From Schlesneria sp. (GTDB lineage Bacteria > Planctomycetota > Planctomycetia > Planctomycetales > Planctomycetaceae), in the NCBI GenBank assembly GCA_028291515.1, contig JAQGHU010000106.1, positions 124,001-188,000 on the forward strand: a DNA stretch of 64,000 bases, given 5' to 3'. The notes under the pieces were generated by a model. That model was not told the DNA's origin, made no database searches, and was given only the letters and a program-made list of their open reading frames with translations. Positions 45,591-54,791 of the stretch are shown piece by piece. The stretch's first letter is position 1. Every line of letters starts with the position of its first letter. The position numbers and the translations under genes were made by a program.

Positions 45591-47315
45591 CTATTCTGGC
45601 AGCGGTTTCCCCTTGGTTTCCGGTGCAAATGGCAGGGCACAAAGGCCGAGCAGGAAAATCGCGCTCATGGTCACGCCGGCAGGCCTCATCGGTTCTGCGT
45701 ACCCGGAAAAGACACCAGCACTCAATGCACCCAGTGCCAGCGGGCCAGAGGCCGCGACGAATCGACCCACGTTGTAGCAGAACGAGGTTCCTGTGCTGCG
45801 AAGATAGGTTGGAAATAGCTCTGGAAAATAGATGGCATAACCGCCAAACAAGGCCAGCTGGCAAAATCCCATCAACGGGATCATCCAGAAAATCTGGCTG
45901 AACTCGGTCAGATATCCAAATACTAGAATTGTGCTGAGCATCGCCAACACAAACGAAATCGCGAATGCAGGTCGACGGCCGGTGTAGTGGGTCATGTACG
46001 TAAACCCATAGATCCCGAAGAATGCCCCAATGTTCAGCATGACTGACGTCAGCGCTGCCCAGAATCCAAGTTTGCCGCTGAGCCTCTTGGATCGTTTGAT
46101 AATCCGTTCAGCATGTTCGGCAGCAGACATCTCACCAGACGCCATCGCTCCCTTGGTCGCGGCTGAATCCAGATACTCCAACCGCCTGGCCTTCTCTTCA
46201 TCGGATTGCTTAAGAGAACCGATCACATCCGCTGCAGCCAGTGACTCGCCGTCTTTGCTCCGCCGGAGCAATTCTGAATAAATCACTTCCGCGTCCTTGT
46301 TCCCTGGTGCCAACCCCAGAAATTGAGTTGGTTGGGGAAGCTTCTTCTGCTCTGAAGGTTTTAGAATTGATGGATCATTCGCGCTGACGATCATCCGCAA
46401 AAAATCCCGGTCTTTTTCCGCTTCACCGCTTTGACGTAATTCCGTTTCAAATGTTTTGCGAAAAACGGAGCGGTTCAAATCGATGCTGAAAAAGCCGATC
46501 CCCCACAACCCAATGACACCCGATGCAGCCATCATCAGTCCAATGAGCGCATTCTTTCGCCATCGCGGATTTCCGAAGAGTTGGCCATAGGATCCCAATT
46601 GTTTCTGCAGCTGCTCTCCCGAAGCCGCCTGCCACTGTTCTGGCTCTTTCAGGCGTCGACGAATTAAGATCGCCAATAGAGCCGGGCCTGCTCCAATGAC
46701 GAACATGATTCGCCAGGCGCTACCTACCCTGCCGCTCTCTTCCAGTTCAGACAGCACCATGCTGATGATGGCGGCCGAGATATTGCCGACAGCAGATAAT
46801 GCTTGCAATAGCCCCAGCGCAAATGGCCGCGCTCGTACTGGCATGACTTCGGCGACTAAAGCGACGCCAACTGCGAACTCACCACCAACACCCAGGCCCG
46901 TCAGAAAACGAAAGGCGGAAAAACTCCAGATATCCCACGAAAGTGCGCTCAAGCCTGTGAAAGCCGAATAGAGCAAGATCGTCAACAGCATCGTCTTCGC
47001 TCGCCCGACGCGGTCACCCATGATTCCGAACGCAAGTCCACCCGTAGCCCATCCGATCAGAAATATCGATGTGGTAATACCACCGTAAAAATCGACATCC
47101 TTCTGGGCAGCCGATATTCCCGCAGCAGGGGCAAGCAACTCACGCATGGCGGGAACACGCGCCAGGTTAAAAAGCTGCTGGTCCATGGTGTCGAATAGCC
47201 AGCCTAATGCCGCGACCACCAAAACAAACCAGTGATAGCTGTTTAGCTCTCTCCACCATGGTCCAGTCTGCACAGTCGCCTCGGGGCCAGGACCTGCAGT
47301 TTCAAACCCATGCAT
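45591..47315 (-). CDS. MFS transporter with large periplasmic-loop insertion
   Basis: 574 aa with about 12 TM helices and MFS motifs (GIMGDRVGRAKTM near 97-109; RFLTGLGVGGEFAVGVALVA near 136-155, sugar-porter-like). Between the TM7 segment (~258-278) and the TM8 segment (~418-436) lies a ~135-residue hydrophilic insertion (282-416), which by MFS topology would face the periplasm. Substrate unknown. It diverges from a related MFS gene at 47488 that lacks the insertion. Confidence 0.88.
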   Translation of the reverse strand: MHGFETAGPGPEATVQTGPWWRELNSYHWFVLVVAALGWLFDTMDQQLFNLARVPAMRELLAPAAGISAAQKDVDFYGGITTSIFLIGWATGGLAFGIMGDRVGRAKTMLLTILLYSAFTGLSALSWDIWSFSAFRFLTGLGVGGEFAVGVALVAEVMPVRARPFALGLLQALSAVGNISAAIISMVLSELEESGRVGSAWRIMFVIGAGPALLAILIRRRLKEPEQWQAASGEQLQKQLGSYGQLFGNPRWRKNALIGLMMAASGVIGLWGIGFFSIDLNRSVFRKTFETELRQSGEAEKDRDFLRMIVSANDPSILKPSEQKKLPQPTQFLGLAPGNKDAEVIYSELLRRSKDGESLAAADVIGSLKQSDEEKARRLEYLDSAATKGAMASGEMSAAEHAERIIKRSKRLSGKLGFWAALTSVMLNIGAFFGIYGFTYMTHYTGRRPAFAISFVLAMLSTILVFGYLTEFSQIFWMIPLMGFCQLALFGGYAIYFPELFPTYLRSTGTSFCYNVGRFVAASGPLALGALSAGVFSGYAEPMRPAGVTMSAIFLLGLCALPFAPETKGKPLPE

Positions 47316-47487
47316 TGTGGATACGCCTTGGTTGAGAGACAGATAAAGATCTACAAGTCCCTAATACAACCGAATTGACTGCGACCTGCAAGCGCCACCC
47401 GCCCCTCCACCTCAGTTCGTCGACCAGTTTGCGTTTCCCAGTCATCCGGCCCACAATTCCACAGCATCCCGCCGTCGAATTTCCTCA

Positions 47488-49098
47488 GTGAAAGATTCAC
47501 TCGTGAACCCACCGACGAATGAAAATCTGACTGCACCCCCCGGAACAACATTTGGCCAATGGATGGCACTGGCCGCCGCGTTGCTCGGCTGGATGTTTGA
47601 CGGTGCTGAGATGGGGGTCTTCTCGATGGTCGGGCGGGCTGCGATCCAAGATCTGCTCGCGAACTCATCGTCGCCGCCAGCCGATCCGGAAGGACAACTC
47701 GGTCTGTACTTCGGGGTCATCATCGCCGTGTTTCTGGTCGGAGCCGCTACTGGAGGCGTGCTGTTCGGGTGGCTGGGTGATCGAATCGGACGCGTGCGTG
47801 CAATGAGCCTAAGCGTCATCACGTATGCCGTGTTCACGGGCGTGTGCGGTTTTGCGCAGACGCCGATTCAACTCGGGGTGCTTCGCTTTATCGCAGCGCT
47901 CGGCATGGGAGGCGAATGGTCGTTGGGGGTGGCCCTCGTGATGGAGGTCTGGCCGAATCGATCTCGCGCTTTGATGGCAGGATTGATTGGAGCGTCGGCC
48001 AACGCGGGATACCTGCTGGTGGGCATCATTGGGATTGGTCTGACCGCCGTTTTGTCGCAATTCGAAATCTGGCTACATGACATCGGACTGGCTGACAGCA
48101 CCGTCAAGATGCTGGTCGCGAACAAAGGCTGGCGACTGATGATGATGCTGGGAACGTTTCCCGCATTGCTGACGTTCCTCTTCCGCATGTTCGTGCCTGA
48201 ATCGCACAAGTGGGAATCCGAACGGGGGAGTGGCACGACATCGAACTGGGTGACCTCCGATTTGCTGGGAGTGTTGGTGGGGGCCGTGGGGCCGGGACTG
48301 ATCGTCTGGGTCTGGGCCGACGAGTCCATGGGATCCGGCTTCCGGATTGTCGGCACATTGATTGGCCTGGTGATCGCGACGGTTGGCTACCTGTACCCGG
48401 TCATCCGGTTCCTGCAGCGAACGTTCGCCCAGTCGCCGGATTTGGTGAACGACTCACGGCAGACAATTCGTCGCATGTTGTTGGGAGCCTGTTTGAGCGG
48501 GATTGCGTTGCTGGGAACCTGGGGATCGACCCAATGGGCGATGACCTGGGCCGGCCAACTGACGCAAGGAGTCGCCGTCCCCAGTGATGCTTCCTTCATC
48601 TGGAAGCACCCTCGCGAATACACGCAAATGTTCACGGCCGTCGGGGCGATTGTCGGAACCATCGGCGCGGCGATGCTGGGCGACTGGCTCGGGCGTCGCA
48701 CCGCGTATTGCCTGCTGTGTCTGACATCGATTGCCTCGGTGCTGTGGTTCTATCAGTTCCACAATGCGTTCGGCTGGGAATTCCTGATCTCGGCGTTCGT
48801 GGCCGGTGTCTGTACGGCCTCGTTCTACGGCTGGTTGCCGTTGTATCTGCCGGAGCTGTTTGCCACGCGAGTCCGCGCGACAGGGCAGGGGTTCGCCTTC
48901 AATTTTGGCCGAATTTTGGCCGCGATTGGCACCCTTCAGATCGGCGCCATCCTGAAGCACGTCGGCAGTTACCAAACCTATGCCGGAGTGAAGGGTGGGT
49001 ACCCTATCGCCTGCAGCTTCGTCTGTTGCGTATACTTGCTGGGGATGGGGCTGATCTGGCTGGCTCCCGAAACCAAAGGCCAACCGCTACCCGAGTGA
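47488..49098 (+). CDS. MFS transporter
   Basis: 536 aa, about 12 TM helices, related to the divergent gene at 45591: GWLGDRIGRVRAMSL and RFIAALGMGGEWSLGVALV match its loops, and both end with a APETKGQPLPE/APETKGKPLPE-type C-terminus. It has only a short TM7-TM8 loop. Start is GTG at 47488. Substrate unknown (metabolite/H+ symporter-like). The 172-bp gap probably holds both promoters. Confidence 0.9.
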   Translation: MKDSLVNPPTNENLTAPPGTTFGQWMALAAALLGWMFDGAEMGVFSMVGRAAIQDLLANSSSPPADPEGQLGLYFGVIIAVFLVGAATGGVLFGWLGDRIGRVRAMSLSVITYAVFTGVCGFAQTPIQLGVLRFIAALGMGGEWSLGVALVMEVWPNRSRALMAGLIGASANAGYLLVGIIGIGLTAVLSQFEIWLHDIGLADSTVKMLVANKGWRLMMMLGTFPALLTFLFRMFVPESHKWESERGSGTTSNWVTSDLLGVLVGAVGPGLIVWVWADESMGSGFRIVGTLIGLVIATVGYLYPVIRFLQRTFAQSPDLVNDSRQTIRRMLLGACLSGIALLGTWGSTQWAMTWAGQLTQGVAVPSDASFIWKHPREYTQMFTAVGAIVGTIGAAMLGDWLGRRTAYCLLCLTSIASVLWFYQFHNAFGWEFLISAFVAGVCTASFYGWLPLYLPELFATRVRATGQGFAFNFGRILAAIGTLQIGAILKHVGSYQTYAGVKGGYPIACSFVCCVYLLGMGLIWLAPETKGQPLPE

Positions 49099-49108
49099 AC
49101 CCGCAATC

Positions 49109-49477
49109 ATGAGTGGTGTGACCCTGCAAGGCGACTTTGCTCCAGAAGAAGAGCCGCACGACCCCAATGCGGAGCGGACCAAAATCGTTCCGGATCCCCA
49201 ACCGGAACCTGATCCTGAGCCAATTCCGGATGCACGCCTGTACGTTCCCGAGCAGGAAGAGTGGCACGTCCACATCAAACGAGATTCCGAGAAGATTTAT
49301 TGTTACGCCAAGCTTCCAGGCGAAGACTGGTTTCACATGCTGCTGAACGGTGAAATTTACGTCTCACGCCAGCACGAGAAATATTGCTTGCGCTGTGCGC
49401 TGCGGCACGGTTATCTGACCGAAGACCGCTTGTTCTGGCAGCATCGCGTTCCCCAACATCGCAAACGGGTTCTGTAG
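49109..49477 (+). CDS. hypothetical protein downstream of the MFS gene
   Basis: 122 aa. An acidic, proline-rich N-terminus (PDPQPEPDPEPIPDAR) is followed by a small folded part with EKIYCYAKLPGEDWFHMLLN and a Cys pair in YCLRCALRHG. I do not recognise a family. It starts 11 nt after the MFS stop and may be cotranscribed. Convergent with the DUF167 gene, 5 bp apart. Confidence 0.7.
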   Translation: MSGVTLQGDFAPEEEPHDPNAERTKIVPDPQPEPDPEPIPDARLYVPEQEEWHVHIKRDSEKIYCYAKLPGEDWFHMLLNGEIYVSRQHEKYCLRCALRHGYLTEDRLFWQHRVPQHRKRVL

Positions 49478-49481
49478 GGCG

Positions 49482-49790
49482 TTAAGTTCCACCTTCACTT
49501 AAAGCCATTGCGAGTCGTCGTTCGAGTTCTTCGCGAGCGATCTCACGTATCAAAAACTTCTTTTGAGACGACGTGGGCCCGCACATCAGTTCGATCTGGC
49601 CGCGTTTTAATCCCAACGCCTCGGCGATCACTTCCAGAATGGCGTTGTTGGCCTTGCCCTTTTCCGGTGCCTGTGTGACCGAGACCTTCAACGCCCCGGC
49701 ATGCTCGCCTGTGATCCCGTTGTGTTTGCCTCCCGCGTGAGCTTTCACCGGAAGTACGATCCCTTTTGGCGAGACTTCCAGCAGGATCAT
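49482..49790 (-). CDS. DUF167 family protein (YggU-like)
   Basis: 102 aa with the DUF167 pattern: LPVKAHAGGKHNGI near the N-terminus, then APEKGKANNAILEVIAEALG and the GPTSSQKKFLI strand. Small conserved protein of unknown function. It diverges from the glycosyltransferase at 49925. Confidence 0.93.
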   Translation of the reverse strand: MILLEVSPKGIVLPVKAHAGGKHNGITGEHAGALKVSVTQAPEKGKANNAILEVIAEALGLKRGQIELMCGPTSSQKKFLIREIAREELERRLAMALSEGGT

Positions 49791-49924
49791 TCAGTGCGAG
49801 CCTTTCGTCGTATCGCTATCGAGCCGCGTCGGGTGTGGATTATAGTTTCAGTACGCCAGCGCACGAATGCGTTGCGGCGTGAGCAACGCGAAGATTCCCT
49901 GACAGTGGAAGCTGCCCCGAATCC

Positions 49925-51088
49925 ATGCACATCGTCCACTATATTACTCGGCTGATCGTGGGTGGAGCCCAGGAGAATACTCTTTCGACTGTCGAAGATC
50001 AGCATCATCTCTTCGGTGATCGCGTGACCCTCATCACCGGGCCGGGGATCGGGCCGGAAGGGTCGCTGGAAGATCGTGCTCGGCAAGGGGGCCTTGATCT
50101 GCGAATCATCAATGCCTCGCGCCGATCAATCCATCCGTGGCGGGATTGGCAGACTTATCGCGAACTGACGCGTCTGCTACGTGAATTGAAACCGGACCTG
50201 CTGCACACTCATTCGTCCAAAGCAGGGATCATCGGACGAATCGCGGCGTCTCGATTAGGGCTGCCGTGCGTGCATACCGTTCACGGCGCGGCATTCCATT
50301 TTGGGCAGTCGCCCTTCACTTACGATCTGTATCGCTGGCTGGAGCAACGTGCCGCCCCCGCGACCGACAAGTTTATCTCGGTTTGCGATGCGATGACTGA
50401 GCAATACGTCCAGGCAGAAGTCGCCCCGCGCGAGAGGTTCGTCACGGTCTACAGCGGATTCGATGTCGAACCTTTTCTGGAACCGCCACGCCCGCCGGCA
50501 GTCGTCCGAGCGGAATTGGGTCTAACGCCAGACCAGATCGTCATTGGCAAGGTGGCTCGACTGTTCCCGTTGAAAGGTCACGAGTTCTTAATCAAGGCCG
50601 CCAAAGCGGTCGTGCAGCGCTGTCCAAATGTCCGCTTCCTGCTGGTGGGTGACGGAATCCTGCGACCGCAGTTTGAAGCCGAACTGGACGCCAGCGGGAT
50701 TCGAGATCGATTTGTGTTCGCAGGACTGGTTCCACCAAATCGCGTACCGGAATTGATCCATGCGATGGATATTGTCGTTCATACAAGTGTGTGGGAGGGG
50801 CTGGCTCGTGTGCTTCCCCAGGGCCTGATCGCCGGGAAGCCTGTCATCAGTTACGACATTGATGGGGCTCGAGAAGTGGTACTCTCTGGTCGGACAGGTT
50901 GTTTGCTGCCGCCGCGGTCGATCGATGAACTGTCGACCGCGATGTGCGAATTGGCCGGCGACGCCGAACGGCGACGCCGGTACGGTGAAACCGGCCGGGC
51001 AATGTTCACCGATCGCTTCCGCCATCAGACGATGACCGCCCAGATCCGCGACGTGTATAGTGAGGTCTTGAAGCGTCGCCAGAAATGA
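49925..51088 (+). CDS. glycosyltransferase family 4
   Basis: 387 aa with the GT-B fold of GT4: N-terminal HIVHYITRLIVGGAQENTLS (2-21) with the glycine loop, LLHTHSSKAGIIGRIA, and the C-terminal donor-binding GKVARLFPLKGHEFLI and VWEGLARVLPQGLIAGKPVI. The usual E-x7-E pair is E-x7-Q here. It transfers a sugar from a nucleotide donor in lipopolysaccharide, exopolysaccharide or similar synthesis; acceptor unknown. It stands alone. Confidence 0.93.
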   Translation: MHIVHYITRLIVGGAQENTLSTVEDQHHLFGDRVTLITGPGIGPEGSLEDRARQGGLDLRIINASRRSIHPWRDWQTYRELTRLLRELKPDLLHTHSSKAGIIGRIAASRLGLPCVHTVHGAAFHFGQSPFTYDLYRWLEQRAAPATDKFISVCDAMTEQYVQAEVAPRERFVTVYSGFDVEPFLEPPRPPAVVRAELGLTPDQIVIGKVARLFPLKGHEFLIKAAKAVVQRCPNVRFLLVGDGILRPQFEAELDASGIRDRFVFAGLVPPNRVPELIHAMDIVVHTSVWEGLARVLPQGLIAGKPVISYDIDGAREVVLSGRTGCLLPPRSIDELSTAMCELAGDAERRRRYGETGRAMFTDRFRHQTMTAQIRDVYSEVLKRRQK

Positions 51089-51432
51089 GTGGCGAGTGAG
51101 CTGCGGGAAATTCTTGACGACCACGTAATCTGACGAATTCGCGCGAATAAGAACAAGCCGAGGTGATAGTTAGGCCGCTTGCTTCATTTCTGATTCGTGG
51201 AGATTCGGTCGATTCGTGGTCAACTTCTCTGCCTTGCGAACATATTGCAGGGTAATGACTTCCAGTAAATCGTCTGGTTGTTGTGGTGCTGCCAAGTCAC
51301 CACCAGATTTCTGTGAAATCGGTCTGTTCTCAGATCGAGACATTCACTACATTCCGCGCCTATCCGCTTCGGGCCACCGGTCGCGGCACGGTCTGCGTGC
51401 GGATCATGGACGACACCCTGCTACCGTTCAGG
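51089..51432. other. intergenic region upstream of the TIGR03009-like gene
   Basis: No gene or repeat family recognised. The open frame running through it into the next gene lacks signal-like or conserved features before 51433. Confidence 0.5.
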
Positions 51433-52518
51433 ATGAACATACCCATCATGAGAGATTCGCTCCGTTCCCTTGCGGCGCCGCTGGCTCTGGTCCTCGTGAC
51501 GGGTACCTGTTTCGACGTGATGGCGCAGCCAGGCCGATCCACGCGGCCGGGTGGTGCTCCGCAGACGAATCCCCCGCAACAACGACAGCAGCAGCCAAAC
51601 AATACGAGGACGCCGGGTAATCCGGCGAGAGTGGAGCCCGAGCAGATCACCCCTCGTGTTACCCCTCCTGCGATCGCGGCTCCTGAAGATGCGATTTCGC
51701 CAGAACTTGAGGAGTTGCTCAAGCAATGGGAGCTGAAGTCCTCACTGATCAAGGTCTTGAAGGGCGAACATCAACGAACCGTTTACAATCTCGTCTTCGA
51801 AGTCGAGCAGCGGGCCAACGGTGTCTTTTACTTGGAGACTCCAGACAAAGGTCGAATCGAGCTTGTTGGGGTGAAGCCTGGCAAGACAGAGAAATCGAAA
51901 CGCACCAACCCGAAGACTGGCAGTCTGTTCCGCCTTGAAGAGGGTCGCGGCGAGAAGTGGATCTGCTCCGGCCAGGAAATCATCGCGATCAACGATGAAG
52001 AAAAGACCTATGAAATCATGCCCCTTCCCAAGAACATTCAGGGCGAGAATATCATCAAAAGTCCGCTCCCCTTCTTGTTTGGTATGAAGGCCGAAGAGGC
52101 GAAGCAACGCTATCGAATGACGCTTAAGAGCAATACGAAAGAGCAGGCCATCATCGGGATCATTCCTCGATTGGACAGCGACCGACAGAACTATCATGAA
52201 GCCATCGTGATCCTGGAAAAAACGAATTACCTGCCAACCGCGGTAAAGCTCTACGATCCGTCCGGTAATCTGGAAACCGTCTACAGATTCGACAATGTGA
52301 AGATCAATCAACGAGGAGTCCTTCCCACGATCTTCACTGGAGATCCATGGCATCCCAAGTTGACTGGCTTGAAACGGTTTATCCCTCCCGAAACAGCGGA
52401 TGAACCCGTGAATAACGAACCTCGCTTCAATCAGGCCGCGCCCAGGGCAGTGGTTCCCGCGGGGAATCAGTCTGTTCCACGAACCGGACAGGGCTCAGCC
52501 AGAACAAACAATAAGTAG
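51433..52518 (+). CDS. TIGR03009-family secreted protein
   Basis: About 361 aa. Signal peptide (LRSLAAPLALVLVTGTCFDV, then MAQ), a Pro/Gln/Thr-rich linker (~28-75), then the planctomycete TIGR03009 domain with LKGEHQRTVYNLVFEVEQRA and DEEKTYEIMPLPKN; the fold resembles LolA/outer-membrane lipoprotein carriers. It ends in a low-complexity tail. Start uncertain: ATG 51433 or 51448. Followed by another secreted protein 51 bp downstream. Confidence 0.85.
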   Translation: MNIPIMRDSLRSLAAPLALVLVTGTCFDVMAQPGRSTRPGGAPQTNPPQQRQQQPNNTRTPGNPARVEPEQITPRVTPPAIAAPEDAISPELEELLKQWELKSSLIKVLKGEHQRTVYNLVFEVEQRANGVFYLETPDKGRIELVGVKPGKTEKSKRTNPKTGSLFRLEEGRGEKWICSGQEIIAINDEEKTYEIMPLPKNIQGENIIKSPLPFLFGMKAEEAKQRYRMTLKSNTKEQAIIGIIPRLDSDRQNYHEAIVILEKTNYLPTAVKLYDPSGNLETVYRFDNVKINQRGVLPTIFTGDPWHPKLTGLKRFIPPETADEPVNNEPRFNQAAPRAVVPAGNQSVPRTGQGSARTNNK

Positions 52519-52569
52519 GCGCGATCTCGCAAATCGGACTCTCACGCGAGCGACTGCAAATTTCACGGA

Positions 52570-53601
52570 ATGGATGATGTCATGCGGATGAACTGGACTG
52601 CTAACACTCGACAGATCCTGATGGCATCAGTCTGTGTCGGTTGGGCTGGTCTCGTGACCGCCGACGATATTCCCGGTGACGTGACCGAAACGTCGGGTAT
52701 CGTGCTGGTGTCGGCTACTGCACCGGCCAACGTCCCCTTTACCGGCCCAGTCAAACTGGTCTACAAGCTTCAACCCGGGCAGTTCGTGCATTACACGGGC
52801 ATGAACAAGATCAACTATGACACGATGCTCGGAGATCAGTACGGCATCCCCAAGGGAGGCCAAGGCGTTGTACCGGTGCCGAAAGAAGAGCGTGAGTTTA
52901 CCAACGTTCAAACGAATGAAACCGGCACGCACTTCCGCGTCATTTCAGTCGACGAAAATGGAATCGCTCTGATCGAACCGGTCGTCGATCGCACGCGCAT
53001 GACCGCCAAGATGCACGGCAAGGAGCAGGTCGAGTTTGACAGCGATAAGGCTTCCACGCCAGATCCCGGGTTCCAGGCGATACGCGATGCCATCGGTCGA
53101 ACTGTGGCACGCTTTCAAGTAGCTCCCACCGGCAAGTTGCTGAAGGCCGTCATCGTCGACACGTCCGCGCCGAAAGCGCTGCGAGACGCGGCAGAAAAGC
53201 TCGACATCCGGTTCCAATATCTGGGCCTGATGCCGACAACGCCGGTCTCGGTTGGCGACAAATGGCGGGAAGAATACAGCGTTGTCCTCATCAACAATGG
53301 TCTCAAAGAGCCTTGGCCAATGCGCCGTGTCTATGAATTGACCCGCGTCGTCGATGGGATCGCCACGATCAAGTTCAAGACCATCATCATGAAACCGGTG
53401 GATGAGCCCGAACTCAAAAAACAGGTCATTCAGCAAACCCCGTCGGGCACGATCGAATTCGACATCGAACAGGGCCTCGTTCGAACATACGTCTCGACAA
53501 TCAACCAGACCGTCATCAATGCGTTCGGTCCCCAATCGATGTTGCGAGTGACCGGCGAATCGACTGAGAAACTGGTTGTGGCCGAAACGTCGACGAAGTA
53601 A
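52570..53601 (+). CDS. secreted protein of unknown function (DUF6263-like)
   Basis: 343 aa with a signal peptide (RQILMASVCVGWAGLVTADD). The body starts KLVYKLQPGQFVHYTG and is beta-rich, with a later block VGDKWREEYSVV typical of planctomycete DUF6263-like proteins. No catalytic motif. Start at 52570; ATG 52582 or 52588 are alternatives. Probably cotranscribed with the TIGR03009-like gene. A hairpin at 53615 follows. Confidence 0.7.
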   Translation: MDDVMRMNWTANTRQILMASVCVGWAGLVTADDIPGDVTETSGIVLVSATAPANVPFTGPVKLVYKLQPGQFVHYTGMNKINYDTMLGDQYGIPKGGQGVVPVPKEEREFTNVQTNETGTHFRVISVDENGIALIEPVVDRTRMTAKMHGKEQVEFDSDKASTPDPGFQAIRDAIGRTVARFQVAPTGKLLKAVIVDTSAPKALRDAAEKLDIRFQYLGLMPTTPVSVGDKWREEYSVVLINNGLKEPWPMRRVYELTRVVDGIATIKFKTIIMKPVDEPELKKQVIQQTPSGTIEFDIEQGLVRTYVSTINQTVINAFGPQSMLRVTGESTEKLVVAETSTK

Positions 53602-53614
53602 CTTCCGATCGTAA

Positions 53615-53635
53615 CCAATCTCGCTAAGAGATTGG
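53615..53635. terminator. possible terminator hairpin between convergent genes
   Basis: CCAATCTC-GCTAA-GAGATTGG, an 8-bp perfect stem, between the secreted protein gene and ribF. No clear T-run, so factor-dependent if it terminates at all. Confidence 0.4.
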
Positions 53636-53653
53636 GCCGGTCCAGGTGAAATC

Positions 53654-54580
53654 TTACGTGACAGCAGACAGCTTCGCGCGCACCGTCTGCAAATCTTGAG
53701 TCAACTGAGCCCGCAGATCATCAACCGACGCGAACTTCTGCACATCGCGCACTCGATCCACGAAGTCGACGTTCAGCACCCGTCCATACAGGTCGCCGTG
53801 ATAGTCCAGCAGGTGAACTTCGATCTTCCGGCCCGCTTCCGCAAACGTTGGATTCGGACCGATGTGGATCGCGGCTTGATGTCGCATACCATCGACCCAC
53901 GCCCAGCCAGCATAGACCCCGTTCACCGGGACTAACGTGCCGACATCGGTCAGGTTCGCGGTCGGGAAACCCAGCGTACGTCCTCGTTGTGCTCCCTGTC
54001 CCACTTTTCCGCTCAGGCGATAGTGATGCCCCAGCAAACGGACTGCGTGAGCGACATCTCCAATCTCCAGCAGAGATCGGATCACGCTGGACGAGACCAG
54101 TTGTTCGTCGACAGTCACCGGAGGAGCCACATCAAACGACAAACCATGGTTGGCACACAGCGATCGCAAGACGGTGATGTTTCCCGACCGGTTGCGTCCG
54201 AAGAAAAAGTTGGGCCCTTCGACCAAACCCTTTGCCTGCAGCTTGGCCCGCACGATCGTGTCAAAAAACTCTTCCGCTGTGAGAGCCAGAAAACTGCGAT
54301 CGGTCGGCAGCGCAATCGTCACATCGACGCCGTAGCGAGCGAGTAATTCCGCTCGATGTTCGATCGTCGTCAATGCGGGAGGTGCCGCGTCTGGCTTTAG
54401 CAGGGCAATGGGATGAGGATCAAACGTCACCGCGACCGCAGGAACATTGTCCGAGCGAGCACGGCTGATCAACACATTCAGCATCGCCTGATGTCCGCGA
54501 TGGACACCGTCGAAATTGCCGATCGAAGCATACCCGCCCCGCAGCAATTCGATCGATTCCCAACCTCGCACCAGAGTCAT
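53654..54580 (-). CDS. ribF: bifunctional riboflavin kinase/FAD synthetase
   Basis: 308 aa. The N-terminal FAD synthetase domain has the nucleotidyltransferase motif IGNFDGVHRGHQAML (20-34); the C-terminal kinase has GRTLGFPTANL (~205-215). It makes FMN and FAD from riboflavin. The frame is open 57 codons upstream, but that part translates the fold-back repeat at 54660 (reads LGGRGSCRAAH), so ATG 54580 (MTLVRGWES) is used. A long-start annotation of this gene would be wrong. Confidence 0.94.
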   Translation of the reverse strand: MTLVRGWESIELLRGGYASIGNFDGVHRGHQAMLNVLISRARSDNVPAVAVTFDPHPIALLKPDAAPPALTTIEHRAELLARYGVDVTIALPTDRSFLALTAEEFFDTIVRAKLQAKGLVEGPNFFFGRNRSGNITVLRSLCANHGLSFDVAPPVTVDEQLVSSSVIRSLLEIGDVAHAVRLLGHHYRLSGKVGQGAQRGRTLGFPTANLTDVGTLVPVNGVYAGWAWVDGMRHQAAIHIGPNPTFAEAGRKIEVHLLDYHGDLYGRVLNVDFVDRVRDVQKFASVDDLRAQLTQDLQTVRAKLSAVT

Positions 54581-54659
54581 GCTCACGTCCTGAAATTCAC
54601 GCCGCTTCGTTGCTAAATGATCGTGCGCGATTCTGCTCGCGAAATCGTTATGTTCTTGA

Positions 54660-54745
54660 TTGGGAGGGCGAGGCTCCTGCCGAGCCGCGCGTGTTATTGT
54701 GATTCCATCGACATGCGCGGCTCGGCAGGAGCCTCGCCCTCCCAA
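54660..54745. repeat. fold-back element D, perfect 31-bp arms
   Basis: Arms 54660-54690 and 54715-54745 are perfect complements (TTGGGAGGGCGAGGCTCCTG, then CCGAGCCGCGC) with a 24-nt loop. It sits between the FIST gene and ribF, in the ribF promoter/5' region. Confidence 0.92.
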
Positions 54746-54791
54746 ATACAATGTCGCAGTCGCGCACGGTCATTTAGTTAGTCGCAGCTAG

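Noticed and set aside
54581-54751. 57-codon N-terminal extension of RibF
   Set aside because: It translates one arm of fold-back element D; homologues start near 54580.
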